Shown: positions 11,401-20,565 of the stretch, piece by piece | How positions within the stretch are numbered: the stretch's first letter is position 1 | How the letters are laid out: each line of letters starts with the position of its first letter | NCBI GenBank assembly: GCA_003313425.1 | Contig: NHZP01000065.1 | Coordinates: 1-64,000 of the forward strand | From: Pseudopyrenochaeta lycopersici | Lineage: Eukaryota > Ascomycota > Dothideomycetes > Pleosporales > Pseudopyrenochaetaceae | DNA: 64,000 nucleotides | Direction: 5' to 3' | Position numbers and translations under genes: made by a program | The notes under the pieces: generated by a model | What the model was told of the DNA's origin: nothing | The model's input: only the letters and a program-made list of their open reading frames with translations | Databases searched by the model: none

Positions 11401-13350
11401 CGCACTTAACTGTAGTAACGCCTTTAATGCGCACCCTCTTAGATTGTTAGACGAGGTGTTCGATCACTGCGGGCCCTAGATACCCTAGGCGCTTATGCTA
11501 TAGTATCGCACTTACTCTTTGTAGCGACTGCTTAGTTCGAGAGTTGAATCAGGTGTGAAAGGCACTGTTGTTTGCATCTGATTGCTTGAGTACCCATTGG
11601 TCGTGTGCTTCCGTCAGGTATGCGATGATTGAGTTGTCCTATCTCTTTAACAACGTAGGTTTATTCTTATTATCCCACTAAATTCCTTGCTGTCTAAGTA
11701 GTCTAAATAAGACGAGGTTGCATAGAATCTCCAAGCAGAAGGCAACGTTCTCTAATTAGAGTATCTCTGTGCCATATAGTGACTTGACTTTGATATGTAC
11801 AGTGCCATACCCTTTAATCTATATTCATGCGTTGCCTGTCCACATGCAGTCACTAGGGATAGGTGGACGGAGGTAAGTTAGGCGTTGCGCCATGTTGCAG
11901 ATGTGTATTATCGCGCCTAAATTAAGGATGAATGCATTCTTTAGCAGATACGGTTAGTTCTTTATTAAGAACACTAACGCAGTATACGCGGCTTTGATTA
12001 TTAATATAACTCTTCCTTCTAGTTAATCTTTTAAGACTTTAGGTGTTAGTGTTTGCGAATTCTTAATCAGCAGTGTCTTTGATTGTTAGCGCTTTGAGTC
12101 TAATAATTTGATTAGCTCTAGGTCATACTTTCTTTTGTACTTAACGAGTTTAGCTATTCTTGAATCTAGTGTAAACTACGTAGGTGCCTTATCTTTATTT
12201 AGATAGAAATAATTAAAAAGATTGTGGCGCTGTTCACAAGCATAGCATGTTATGCCTTTAACTGCCGCCGTATGCTCTAGAGAGGAATGCTTAGATTTAG
12301 TGCTGCTTTGCCTAAATTTGCGTTTTCCCTAGGTTCTACTACGGTTTTTGCCCTGTAAGGCTGATAATGCTTCTTCAGCTACACTAGAGGCGTCCCTTTG
12401 TGCGCTCTAGTTAGATTTACTGCTAGCGGGGTATGTAGCGTCTTTAGCAGCGAAAGCGCTCTTCTGCTTACTTTTTTGTAGGTAGGAGCGGCTTATATGC
12501 TCCTAGAAGAGTTTCATTATTTCTTTTCTGTTATAGTCTAGGTCACCTCTGGCCACTTGGCTAGAGAAGGCAGTTACTTACATAGGTGCTACCTTTTCTA
12601 CTGCCGATAAGAAATCTTCTATAATGTCGTCATTATGTTGTACCTCCGCGACTCCTTTAGTCTCAGCGTCAGTTGCTGCTCGATCGTATTCAGTAAGCTA
12701 GATATCCCAGTTTACTGGGGTCCTTATTAGCTTCAATGCATTGTAATATCTTGTTCGTGCTCGTTAGCGTTCTTTAAGTAGGTTGATTCCTACTGTCCTT
12801 TAGATATCAACAATCCATTAGCGAATCGTAGTACTAGGGAGGCAGCAGTTACGCTGAATGTGCGCTGATACAGTGCTCTAAATGTGTGTTGCAAGTAACT
12901 GATAGTTAGCCCGTTCTCTGTTGTATTTCTTCTTGTTAATCTTGTAGGCTTCGAGTTGTACCTTGTAGTCATCTTAATTAGCCTTGTATATTTCCTAGCT
13001 TTTAGGTAATAAGTCTGATAGTTTTATTAGTGTAGCTGGAGTTGCATCAGTTTGGGACGGGTTTGATCTTAATGTCTAGCTTAATAATCTAACCCAGTTA
13101 CCTCGACAGTTTAACAGCGCGCTGGGTGCTGGTTGTTAGATTATAGCTAGTACGTAGTCAGCTAATCGTGGTAGGACTAGAGGGATTAGTTCCAGCAAAG
13201 GTTCTCTAGTTCTATTAGGGTCTGCGATTGCCTATACGTTGTGGAACTCTGCTTTTGCTTTTAGTTGTAGTAACTATAGCGTGTAGTTCGTGTAGTTGGT
13301 GAGGATTATCGTAGCGTCGCGTACGCTAGTAATATTTGCGTGAGACATAG
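8490..13350 (-). pseudogene. Copia-1 gag-pol remnant
   Basis: Read on the minus strand from right to left. Gag starts near 13347 (MSHANITSVRDAT). A zinc knuckle remnant CYACEQRHNLFNY lies near 12250. A protease-like block FILNLGAIIHICN lies near 11920. GAG-pre-integrase LWHKRLGYPGPAVIEHL is near 11480, and the integrase core follows (ILITDWFSAYNQ near 11250). Reverse transcriptase includes CMWVYTYKLDKHYRLIKCKARLI near 9930. RNase H at about 9000-8620 has AELLALSQVAKEAIFTSRLL, IQCDNTQAI and HVDIHNY. Order gag-PR-IN-RT-RH is diagnostic of Copia. Many in-frame stops. The open stretch at 12790-12972 lies inside gag. Confidence 0.88.
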
Positions 13351-13385
13351 TCCTCGCTCGCTATAGGGTCAGTGAGACTCTTAAT

Positions 13386-13550
13386 TGTCAGAATTTAATG
13401 AATGTTTTTGGTCAGAAAAATTGGATTCGATGGATTATATTCTGTCTGCTGCTTTCTTCTATAGCTCCTCTGCTTCCGGAGGTTCCGTAGATCGCACTAG
13501 TTATCGGTCCTACTATTTATCGCTCTTTCCTTGTATTTGACAATCTGACA
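13386..13550 (-). repeat. Copia-1 5' LTR
   Basis: 165 bp, TGTCAGAATT...AATCTGACA, the less mutated of the pair. On the minus strand the sequence after this LTR (ATTAAGAGTCTCACTG) would hold the primer-binding site; I do not recognise the matching tRNA. Confidence 0.93.
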
Positions 13551-14114
13551 AGACGCGATGACGAGTCTCTGAGCGATGTAGCAGCACAGCATGGAATCTC
13601 CACTAGAACAGGCTATAATTGGCGACAGGAGAAGGCTCACTTTAAAGATGAGAGGCGTGTACGCAAAAGAAAGGCTGAAGAGAAAGGTCACAAGCTTGGG
13701 AGGCCTTTCAAAGTACCTTTGGACAGAATTGAAGCCCTCCTTGACCTTGATTAAAACCCAGTTCAAGATGCTCCTCCACCCATCCAGATCAGAGAGAACA
13801 ACCTTCTAATTGCTCCAAGAACCTTCTCATATAATATCTCCAATCGACTAGACGCTCATCTCTATGTTGCTGCCTATTCAGATGAATTGAGACATGAGAG
13901 CAAGCGGAAACGGGTCAAATATGAACATGAGCATAAGGAGAAGCCTCTCCTAGGCTTTTGGGATGGAGTATTATTCACTGATGAGGGCCATTTCAACCCA
14001 CCAACTGATGGTGTTGATTTTGGTGGGCGACTCACCAAAATTGGTGTTCTGCTTATCTCATCGGCAACGAATTATGGCATCACCTGGTGGCGGGGTGCCG
14101 CAGGTGACTGGTGA
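13551..14114 (+). pseudogene. Tc1/mariner-type transposase, N-terminal relic
   Basis: One frame starting at about 13557 reads through a helix-turn-helix (LSDVAAQHGISTRTGYNWRQE), a basic segment (RRVRKRKAEEKGHKLGRPF), one stop near 13751, then a continuous stretch ending in FWDGVLFTDEGHFNP (about 13960-14000). FTDExHFxP is the first catalytic Asp block of a fungal Tc1/mariner transposase family. After GHFNPPTDG the similarity to the family ends and the frame closes at 14114, so the second and third catalytic residues are missing. Base composition is balanced and RIP-like stops are nearly absent. The 5' end is cut at the Copia/hAT junction. Confidence 0.7.
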
Positions 14115-14236
14115 AACACGTTATATCGGCTAGCTTATTGCGATCCGCACGGTTGAATCACGCTATGCCTTTGCTGTTTGAATTGCATGTCGAATCGCAA
14201 AGCATCATGTACCAGAGTAGCTTCATAATCTCAAAT
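14115..14236. other. Spacer downstream of the metallo-hydrolase-like gene
   Basis: Balanced-composition sequence between the transposase relic and the stop codon of the minus-strand gene. It probably holds that gene's 3' UTR. No repeat or hairpin stands out. Confidence 0.4.
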
Positions 14237-15130
14237 CTAAAGACGGTTGGGTTTAGGGAAAGCAGCCCTTGTACTAACAATCAGCGCTCCAGTGTTGAAT
14301 CGGTCAGGATATAACTCTTTCATCGCTGCTGAGAGCTGTTTGGCATTCTTGACCTGTCCCGACTCGATCAATCTTTCGAAGTCCCTGAGATAGTCCTTGG
14401 TGCGCTGCAAGTGCCAGGCCCCGGGGATTTCTCCTGCCTTCTGATGTGCGGCGACAACGCTGGTGGGTGAGAGCCGCTCCACCTTCTCGATACTTGCAAT
14501 CCAAGCTTGCCTTTTCTCCTTCGTTGCGGCGTTCGCCTGCATGAGATGGACTGAACCATAAACGACTGTACCACAAACAGCCAGTCGAAGACTAGGAACC
14601 CATATGATTGTGGAGTTCTTGACTGCCGCCTGTCCAGCAACAATCGCTTGCAACCTGTGTCCGTCGACGTCAAGTTCATTACTTGGGGGTAGTAGCTCTG
14701 CCACTTGGTCGGCTGGTGGTTGCTGATCGATTTGTCCTGGAAATTGTGACGCGAAAGCCGCGAGTACTTCAGGCTTAAGGCTGTCTTTGATCGATTCCAG
14801 CGTGGTTTCCGTACAGTGTGTCTTAACGTCCGGAAAGCGTTTGCGGAGCGTAGGCATGCCAAGGAAAAAATCGTGAACTCCATGAGAGATGTAGACAGCC
14901 TCTAACTTTCTCTTCCCAAGCGTGTGGCTTATCCAGTCCGCGAGGCCCAACGTTTCTGCCGTTGTGAAAGGTACGTTCACCAAGACTGCCGATTTGGGAC
15001 CATATATTAGTGTACAGGCAATCGGCGACCATGTTCCGATAATTCGACCGTCTGGTCTTCGCATAGGCACGGCAGGGGCGATGTAAACACTAGCTAGCAG
15101 TTCCGAAGCCATGATGAATGTAAGTGACAA
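14237..15130 (-). CDS. Metallo-beta-lactamase-fold protein with lost metal ligands
   Basis: A 297-residue open frame without introns. The start may be residue 7 (MASELLASVYIAP, ATG at 15112), which better fits how such fungal proteins begin. The overall pattern fits the fungal metallo-beta-lactamase-like hydrolase family: TWSPIACTLIYGPKSAVLV, KLEAVYISHG...LGMPTL, STIIWVPSLRLAVCG.VVYG, SVVAAHQKAG, DYLRDFERL and ELYPDRFNTGAL. The metal site is badly damaged. The HxHxDH motif reads H83-G-V85-H-D87-F88, so two His are replaced. The Gln at about 167 stands where a third His is expected, and Thr188 replaces the Asp of the GDxVY block. H83, D87 and probably H229 remain. Either the protein no longer binds two metals or the gene is decaying while still open. 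It shares a 492-bp divergent promoter region with the hydratase gene. No substrate can be named. Confidence 0.8.
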   Translation of the reverse strand: MSLTFIMASELLASVYIAPAVPMRRPDGRIIGTWSPIACTLIYGPKSAVLVNVPFTTAETLGLADWISHTLGKRKLEAVYISHGVHDFFLGMPTLRKRFPDVKTHCTETTLESIKDSLKPEVLAAFASQFPGQIDQQPPADQVAELLPPSNELDVDGHRLQAIVAGQAAVKNSTIIWVPSLRLAVCGTVVYGSVHLMQANAATKEKRQAWIASIEKVERLSPTSVVAAHQKAGEIPGAWHLQRTKDYLRDFERLIESGQVKNAKQLSAAMKELYPDRFNTGALIVSTRAAFPKPNRL

Positions 15131-15622
15131 TGTATGTGTGACTCTCGACCTGTAAGGAGTGTTCTTATGTAGACCTCGGCAACGGAGAAGCTACATTGGT
15201 GGGGTAGGGACGATTGCGTATGTGGATTAATGATCGGGCCTCGGCAGCTTCTTGACCCTTTTCTCCGAGCGTGCGATCTCCCCTCACCATGTTTGCAACA
15301 ACAAGAGGAGATGGGAGGTGCAAGTGATGATCGTATATAATTTCAAGTTAGTCTTCGCCGAAGCACGTGCACTCCAGGGCTGCGAAGCCTATTGTTGCTC
15401 GTCCAGCGGGGGCTGTAGAAGACAATGCCTCGGCCAGCTTGGAGCTCACTAATCGCAACTTACAAGAGCTTCTCTTTAGCTTCTTTCAATGCCTTATATC
15501 TCTCAGTTTTACTTATTAAAGCCGCAACGAAGTCTGCAACGAGCATTCTCGTCTAAGACAAAACATAATTTACTTCCAATTCATATTATCTCGGCCAGAC
15601 TTGTGGAACGTGATCGAGCAGG
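15131..15622. promoter_or_regulatory. Divergent intergenic region of the hydrolase-like and hydratase genes
   Basis: 492 bp of balanced composition between two divergently read start codons, so it should hold both promoters. A TATATAA word sits at 15334-15340, about 280 bp upstream of the hydratase ATG. I see no repeated operator-like motif and no third gene; short open frames here lack any domain. Confidence 0.45.
15334..15340 (+). promoter_or_regulatory. Possible TATA element of the hydratase gene
   Basis: TATATAA in the divergent intergenic region. It is far upstream of the ATG (15623), which implies a long leader or a chance match. Confidence 0.25.
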
Positions 15623-16669
15623 ATGCTATGGAACAATGGCGATGTCATCCAAGTCCCAGAGTCTTACGTCACGGCAAGCGACAGTCATATCCGAATCTCG
15701 AACCATCCAGAGTCGGCTAAGGACGTAACACCTATCCAAATTGTTGCATTGAACAGACCCGACAAGCTGAATGCAATTACTTTGGACATGTTGGAGGAAT
15801 TGATCGCCTTTTTCACAGCTGTAAATGTCGACGATAGAGTCAAAGTTGTCATCCTCACTGGTATCGGAAGGGTTTTCAGTGCTGGTATTGATCTCAAAGA
15901 AGACTCAAGTATGGTGAAGAACGTGCCAGTCAATGTCGTCCGCGACCCAGGTGGTACGTTGGCACTTGCCATGTACAACTGCAGCAAAGTAGTCATGGTC
16001 GCGTATAATGGGCTCTCCATTGGTATTGGTATGACCTCGACACTTGCTGCTGGCATTCGGTACGTCTTCCTTTCACCGCAGTACGAAGGACTAACCTCGC
16101 GCAGATTAGCGCCCGCTAAAGCCGAGTTTGGATTCCCTTTCGCCCGGATTGGCCTTACCATGGAATCTTGCAGCTCGTTTTTCTTGCCGCGCATGGTTGG
16201 CTACAGTAACGCAACGTACCTCCTCGCCACAGGCAAGCGATTCCCAGCGGAATCCAAAGTGCTGGATGGCCTCTTCGCAGAACTCCTGCCCAGACCAGAA
16301 GATGTCCTACCTAGGGCTCTTGTACTAGCCGATGACATCCTGCAAAATGTTAGCCCTATGGCGATCCATCTCAATCGGCAGCTTATATGGCGGAATGGGG
16401 GGACTGCCGAAGCCGCTCATCTGACAGACAGTCCAATACTAGCAGATATGTTTGGCGGCGAGTATGTTCCTCAGAACCCCGTTGCAGATAGGCCAGACTA
16501 ATCCGTTGTAAGGGATCATGCGGAGTATAAGACTGCCTTTTTCAAGAAGCAGCTTCCTAACTACAAGAACACTTTAAACAAGAACGCTCCGAGGAGCTAT
16601 CCATGGTGGGAGGAAGTCTCGGTTAAGTCGCCGCCTCGAGCAGTGCCACGTAACTCGAGCAAGTTGTAG
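15623..16669 (+). CDS. Peroxisomal enoyl-CoA hydratase/isomerase family protein
   Basis: Crotonase-fold enzyme expected to hydrate or isomerise enoyl-CoA thioesters in peroxisomes. I predict three exons: 15623-16059, 16105-16461 and 16513-16669, giving 316 residues. Intron 1 (16060-16104, GTACGT..GCAG, branch-like CTAAC at 16091) and intron 2 (16462-16512, GTATGT..AAG, branch-like CTAAT) are both multiples of three. Intron 2 removes the TAA at 16499 that would otherwise end the frame, and joins FGGEDHAEYKTAFFKK, the expected continuation. Seen: NRPDKLNAIT (44-53), oxyanion-hole segments GRVFSAGIDLK (82-92) and NGLSIGIGMT (129-138), and ARIGLTMESCSSFFLPR with Glu166 at the catalytic position. 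The protein ends in SSKL, a PTS1 peroxisomal signal, which strongly supports the third exon. Fatty-acid beta-oxidation or a secondary-metabolite side chain are both possible roles; the sequence does not decide. The start codon is the least certain part. Confidence 0.85.
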
Positions 16670-17104
16670 AGTTGACTGTGAGCGCGATAGGCAGAAAGCC
16701 ATTGTTTAGTACTTATGCAGCATGTGACGGCTGGGGTGTTCGGCTTAAGATGAAACAATAAATGGGCGATGCCGCACCGCCAAGACACAGAAGATTGAAA
16801 GCCAGTTTACAAGGGTCACTTAGCCTAAGATGCAAGCAGTTACTTACCTCTTCTTCGACACTTTAATTTAGCGACCAATCTCACACGCAGTGCTGATCAC
16901 GAATTCGCAATCCAAGCAAATCAAGAACAGAAAGCGCTTGGCTCGCCATGGTTGAAAAAAACAAGTCCCTCGTGAAGGTCTGGCGCAACCCCACTCTCTC
17001 CGCTCGCTTTTCCTTTCTCTCTCCCTTCCTTCTTCTCCCCACAACGGTAATGGATGCCGAAACAGCAGCGCTGCAAAGCTCCGCTAACTTATAATCATAG
17101 CACG
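16670..17104. other. Spacer, no gene seen
   Basis: Balanced-composition sequence with a pyrimidine-rich run (about 17005-17040). It should include the 3' UTR of the hydratase gene. Minus-strand open frames here (16597-16788, 16881-17117) have no recognisable domain and a composition typical of chance frames. Confidence 0.4.
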
Positions 17105-17889
17105 AGCAAAGGACCATAATGTCTGCAGGACAACATCATGGCACCGTCGTGATGGCCAGCCGTCTGGCAGAGCTCGAGGTGTAAGACAGCAGTATCTTTC
17201 ACCTGCAGAAGAGAATGCCCTTGTAAGTTCCAACTCTAGTGGTCTGAATCCGGTAAACCCGTATGCATCAAGTTCATACCTTCTCTAACCTTCAGCATTA
17301 TTCGCCGGCGTACCACGAACAAAGCCATAAGCGCCTTGGCAAGAACTAGACTCGAGGCTTCAAAATCTGCTACGGATGAGGCATAAACTGTTTCTTCTTG
17401 ACGTCAATGACTCCCACATACCTATTGTCTTCATGTGGCTCTGTAGGGCTAATAAGACCCATCTTCTGTATCTCACAGCTCATGCCTCCCACCTGCTGTA
17501 GCCTCTAGATCTTGCTCCTATATCTAACTCTGTTCTCTGTGGCCAAATCACGTTATCGTGATGAGATCCGAGCTCTCTCAGCCCTTGATGACGCAACTCC
17601 AAACAAGAAAGGACGTTCTGTAGCACCATAGATTAAGGTAAGAGAAGAAGGATTATCAGAACGAGTTATGCGAGCTGGTTATCCGAGCTGGCTGGAGAGC
17701 AGCAGGTCTCTGTCCATGCAACCCAGACGTTGTACTGCTCTCATCCCAAAACACCGGCCAGCCAACTACTCCTCCACCTACACGTCAAGCCTCATCTGCC
17801 TCAGAGTCAATCTCCAACACCCCTCGGAGCTCTTAGGCCTTGTATAAGGCTCAACAACAGCTTCTGTTGTCAGAATGTCTCTCACGAAA
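17105..17889 (+). pseudogene. Fot1/pogo-type transposase relic with internal deletion
   Basis: Three blocks of a pogo/Fot1 (DDE, CENP-B-like HTH) transposase in order on the + strand. An N-terminal DNA-binding segment near 17150-17335 reads GRARGVRQQYLSPAEENAL, then KFIPSL and IIRRRTTNKAI. The C-terminal part of the catalytic domain near 17405-17510 reads SHIPIVFMWL, then THLLYLTAHASHLL and PLDLAP. The C-terminal segment near 17550-17760 reads KSRYRDEIRALSALDDATP, then VIRAGWRAAGLCPCNPDVVL. The central part with the first catalytic Asp residues is missing and the blocks are in different frames. It is not RIPped. Pogo-C inserted at the TA at 17890-17891. Confidence 0.75.
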
Positions 17890-17891
17890 TA

Positions 17892-17951
17892 ACGTGTTCC
17901 ACAAGCGAGCCGATCAAACAAGCGAGCCGATCAAACAAGCGAGCCGATCAG
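17892..17951 (+). repeat. pogo-C left terminal inverted repeat with three 17-bp units
   Basis: ACGTGTTCC then three copies of a unit ending AAGCGAGCCGATCA (the second and third begin AAC). The right end has only two units, with G-to-A changes. These GCGAGC-bearing units are probably transposase-binding sites. Confidence 0.8.
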
Positions 17952-17999
17952 CTCTAGCGCGTACAATGCGTCTCCAGCTTTCCACAAGTATAATAAGCT

Positions 18000-18933
18000 A
18001 TGCCTAAGTCCTCTTCTTCTGTAATTAAAGGTAGACTTTATTTAGTAATGTAAGCATATAATTTAGGTTAAATTAAATCTTTACGCGCTGTATCTCGCTC
18101 GTATGATATTCCTTATATAACCCTCTATAACCACCTTTATAGTACCCCTTTATAGCGTAATTCTTAACTAGTAACTATAAACCTACCTCTACTAAAGAAG
18201 AAGTCCTCCTTTAATATATTCTTAACCTTAACGCTTAAAGGTTTCCTCCTAAATCTCTGTCGTGCGAGAAATCGCAGATATTATCCTTATAACGCGCGGC
18301 GAAACACTACCTTAAACTATTAGCTAGAACTAGGTTAGAAACTTTATTAACTAGCGCGATATACTCTATTAAAGTACAATCGCAAGTATAATAATAACTA
18401 AAAGTAATGCGAAGACCCTACTATTATATAAGGCTAGTTTAACTTTATATACAACACGATTACTAAGTATAGGATACTTAATAAGGATATATACAACTTT
18501 AATAAGACTAGCTTCTAGATAGGTATTATTTTAACCTTAAGAGTAGTTACATAAGCGGACTAAAAGGGTTATCTAAGGACTACATAGCTAAGAAATTAAG
18601 AATAAGTTACTGTTATATATAAGGTTAATTCGCAAGGGTAGGAGATCCCCCTACTTATTATCCTGAAGGCAACGCTCTATTAGGCGACTTAGTATACTAA
18701 TAACCTTATACTAGCTAATTAGGTAATCTTAGTTAGTAATAAGGGATAGACAGATAATAAGATTATGTATGCATAGATTCAGCACTTTAATAAGCACACT
18801 AAGTCTCGTACAAAGGGGAAATATCGCCTTCTTATTCTTAATAGGTATAGGAGCTACCTTACTAGGCGATTTAAAGACTACTATAAGTAGAACTGTATTA
18901 TTACGCTCTATATACTTGCACATTCCTCCTATC
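18000..18933 (+). pseudogene. pogo-C transposase remnant, N-terminal and catalytic part
   Basis: RIP-damaged. Readable near 18490-18925: YNFNKTSF (the YNFDExGF block with the first catalytic Asp), ILTLRVVT, EVTVIYKVNSQG-like sequence, then MYAWIQHFNKHTKSRTKGKYRLLIL, RYRSYLTRRFKDY and IITLYILAHSSYL. It stops exactly at the hAT-2 insertion point. The continuation ...LQPLDxGC.. would be expected next, and sequence consistent with it begins at 31306. Confidence 0.78.
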
Positions 18934-18959
18934 TAGGGTGGCAAATAGGTTACGGGTAC

Positions 18960-19130
18960 CCGTTATGGGTATAGGTTGGGTATAGGGTTATAGATGAGTG
19001 GGTTGGGGTTAGGGTTGGGTCGCACGGACTATGGGTATAGGTTGGGGTTGGGTCGCACGGACTCTAGGTTGGGTTAAGGCTGAGGTTATAGACGTATAGG
19101 TTTAGGTTTAGTTATAGGTACCTACCAGGG
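18960..19130. repeat. hAT-2 left subterminal GGTTGGG repeats
   Basis: Degenerate tandem words such as GGTTGGGGTTAGGGTTGGG, including a duplicated block ending in GGGTCGCACGGACT (about 19010-19062). A mirror-image counterpart at 31090-31290 lies inside the other end. Likely transposase-binding subterminal repeats. They resemble telomere repeats but are internal. Confidence 0.65.
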
Positions 19131-19139
19131 TTATCTTAT

Positions 19140-19659
19140 AAAATAGATAAATTACTACACCTAGAAAAGAAACTAAACTATTTTAGAACTATATTATAAA
19201 AATAAGCCTAGAAGCTTAAGGAGCACTCTGCTGCATTTACTAAATTTATATAAGAGAAAACTAGTTTTATTACAGCTATTAATTATAGTAACGTAAAGGA
19301 GGCTGCACTATTTAACGCTTCTGTAGTAGCAGTTATAAGTCCTCTTCCTCCTCTTTATCTGCGCTACTAATATTTATAAAACTCTCCTTAACGCTATCTA
19401 GATTATCTATCTAGGCTAGAAGCTTAAATAGATTATCTACTTTATTATAATCTCCTCTATCCTCCTCTACGCGCTGCTCTCCTTCCTAAAGGATAGCATG
19501 TTTAAAGAAAAGAATTAACTAGATTTTCTAAGCGCCTAGGCAGTGCCTTTAGTTACTAATTACATCTTAAGTAGTATTAAAAATACGCTTAACACTAACT
19601 ATAGTAATCTAGATTAGTAAAATATCTCTTATAACCTAGGCAAGCTTAGGATAGGTAGC
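19140..19659 (-). pseudogene. hAT-2 transposase C-terminal remnant
   Basis: The minus strand from 19659 reads SYPKLA, a stop, VIRDIL, then VKRIFNTT, DVISN and ILFFKHAIL, the hAT C-terminal dimerisation block (consensus FPxLSxxARDIL, then SxERxFSxxxxxxxxRRxxLxxxxxxxLxxLK). It continues the segment that ends at 25741 with STPYIIVGNSFNILD on the other side of Gypsy-B. Stop codons replace Arg, Gln and Trp. Confidence 0.8.
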
Positions 19660-19909
19660 TGTAATAGGCTGCGCCCTTTGAGCAGGAGAGGCTTCGCTAC
19701 TATCGCACGGGAAAGGAACTCCTTAATCTCCTCTGCCCTCTTTTCTTATTAGCTCGTACAAGTTAGTAGCTAGAGGAGCACGTTCCTCTTTACTTGTACG
19801 AACATATATATATATCCTCTAAGGATACTTGTAACCTCTTCTCTATCTTTCTCCTTCTGTAGTATAGGATAAATGCACACTTATTAGCTAGGCCTCTTCG
19901 CCTATAACA
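19660..19909 (+). repeat. Gypsy-B LTR 1 (5')
   Basis: 250 bp, TGTAATAGGCTGCGCCC...TTCGCCTATAACA. Same family as 24095-24345, 25491-25740 and the solo LTR at 50295-50544. Confidence 0.9.
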
Positions 19910-20563
19910 TAAAGAGAAAGATTAATAACCTAAAAAATAATAGACAGACACTAAGGGCCCTTAAACTAATAAGCGTACGAGCTATAATAATAAGAGCACT
20001 AGATGCAGATAACAGGAGCCTTAGGACAGCAGCAACACTAGCTGCACTAGCACGCACCTTAGCAACACTAGTTACATTAGCATAACCTCTAACAACTACG
20101 TAATAACTAACCCTTAGTAGAAGATTTATTAGTAACAGTTAACTCCTTATAAGATAGCCTTAATAAGTTAGCTAGTTAACAGCAGAGCTAGCTATACAAG
20201 TTATTAAAGAACTAAGTTTAGGAGCTAAAGAACTTAGTTACTAAATTAAGTAGTATATAGACAGCACGTATAGTCTCTACCCCCTTTTTAATAGAATAGT
20301 AAAACTCTCCTATATAAGAGATTAGGAAACTAAGACTACTAAATATAGAAGTCTTTAAGAAAGGCTCGCACGAGTAATATCTTTAATAGAAAATAAAGGT
20401 CTAAGCAAAGCTGTACAGAACCTGTGCAGCCTACCTAGATAATAATAGCAGAGTAAATTACGTTATTACTTGTATAACAGGCTAAGCGTTTAACGCTCTT
20501 AGCTTATACGTGATAAACCTTATAAATAGGCTAGCAACGCTATCCCTCTTTAAGCTATAGTCC
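19910..20563 (+). pseudogene. Gypsy-B gag-like remnant
   Basis: RIP-damaged sequence between the 5' LTR and the MITE. Position suggests gag. No zinc knuckle is readable and stops are dense. The next recognisable coding segment, after the MITE, is already RNase H, so the reverse transcriptase has been deleted. Confidence 0.5.
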
Positions 20564-20565
20564 TA

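Larger units (their letters stand above)
8311..13550 (-). mobile_element. Copia-1, complete Ty1/Copia retrotransposon
   Basis: A 5240-bp element with two 165-bp LTRs (8311-8475, 13386-13550), each running from TGTCAGA to T(C/A)T(G/A)ACA. The 5-bp target duplication AGACG is seen at 8306-8310 and 13551-13555. Orientation is minus: the polypurine tract (read on the minus strand, GCTGAGGGGGTG) lies at 8476-8488 next to the left LTR, and gag starts near the right LTR. It inserted beside the end of hAT-1, in or next to a Tc1/mariner relic. RIP is milder here than in the Gypsy elements, but the polyprotein is broken many times. Confidence 0.95.

Noticed and set aside
14304..15032. Other minus-strand frames of 69-171 codons overlapping the metallo-hydrolase-like gene
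   Set aside because: Shadow frames of the 297-codon gene.
15685..16194. 169-codon minus-strand frame
   Set aside because: Antisense shadow of the hydratase exon; no domain.
16499..16501. RIP-made premature stop in the hydratase gene
   Set aside because: The TAA lies inside a well-formed 51-bp intron; splicing restores the expected C-terminus and SKL.
18960..19090. Internal telomere or chromosome end
   Set aside because: GGTTAGGG words are degenerate, mirrored at the other hAT-2 end and lie inside a transposon with target duplications.
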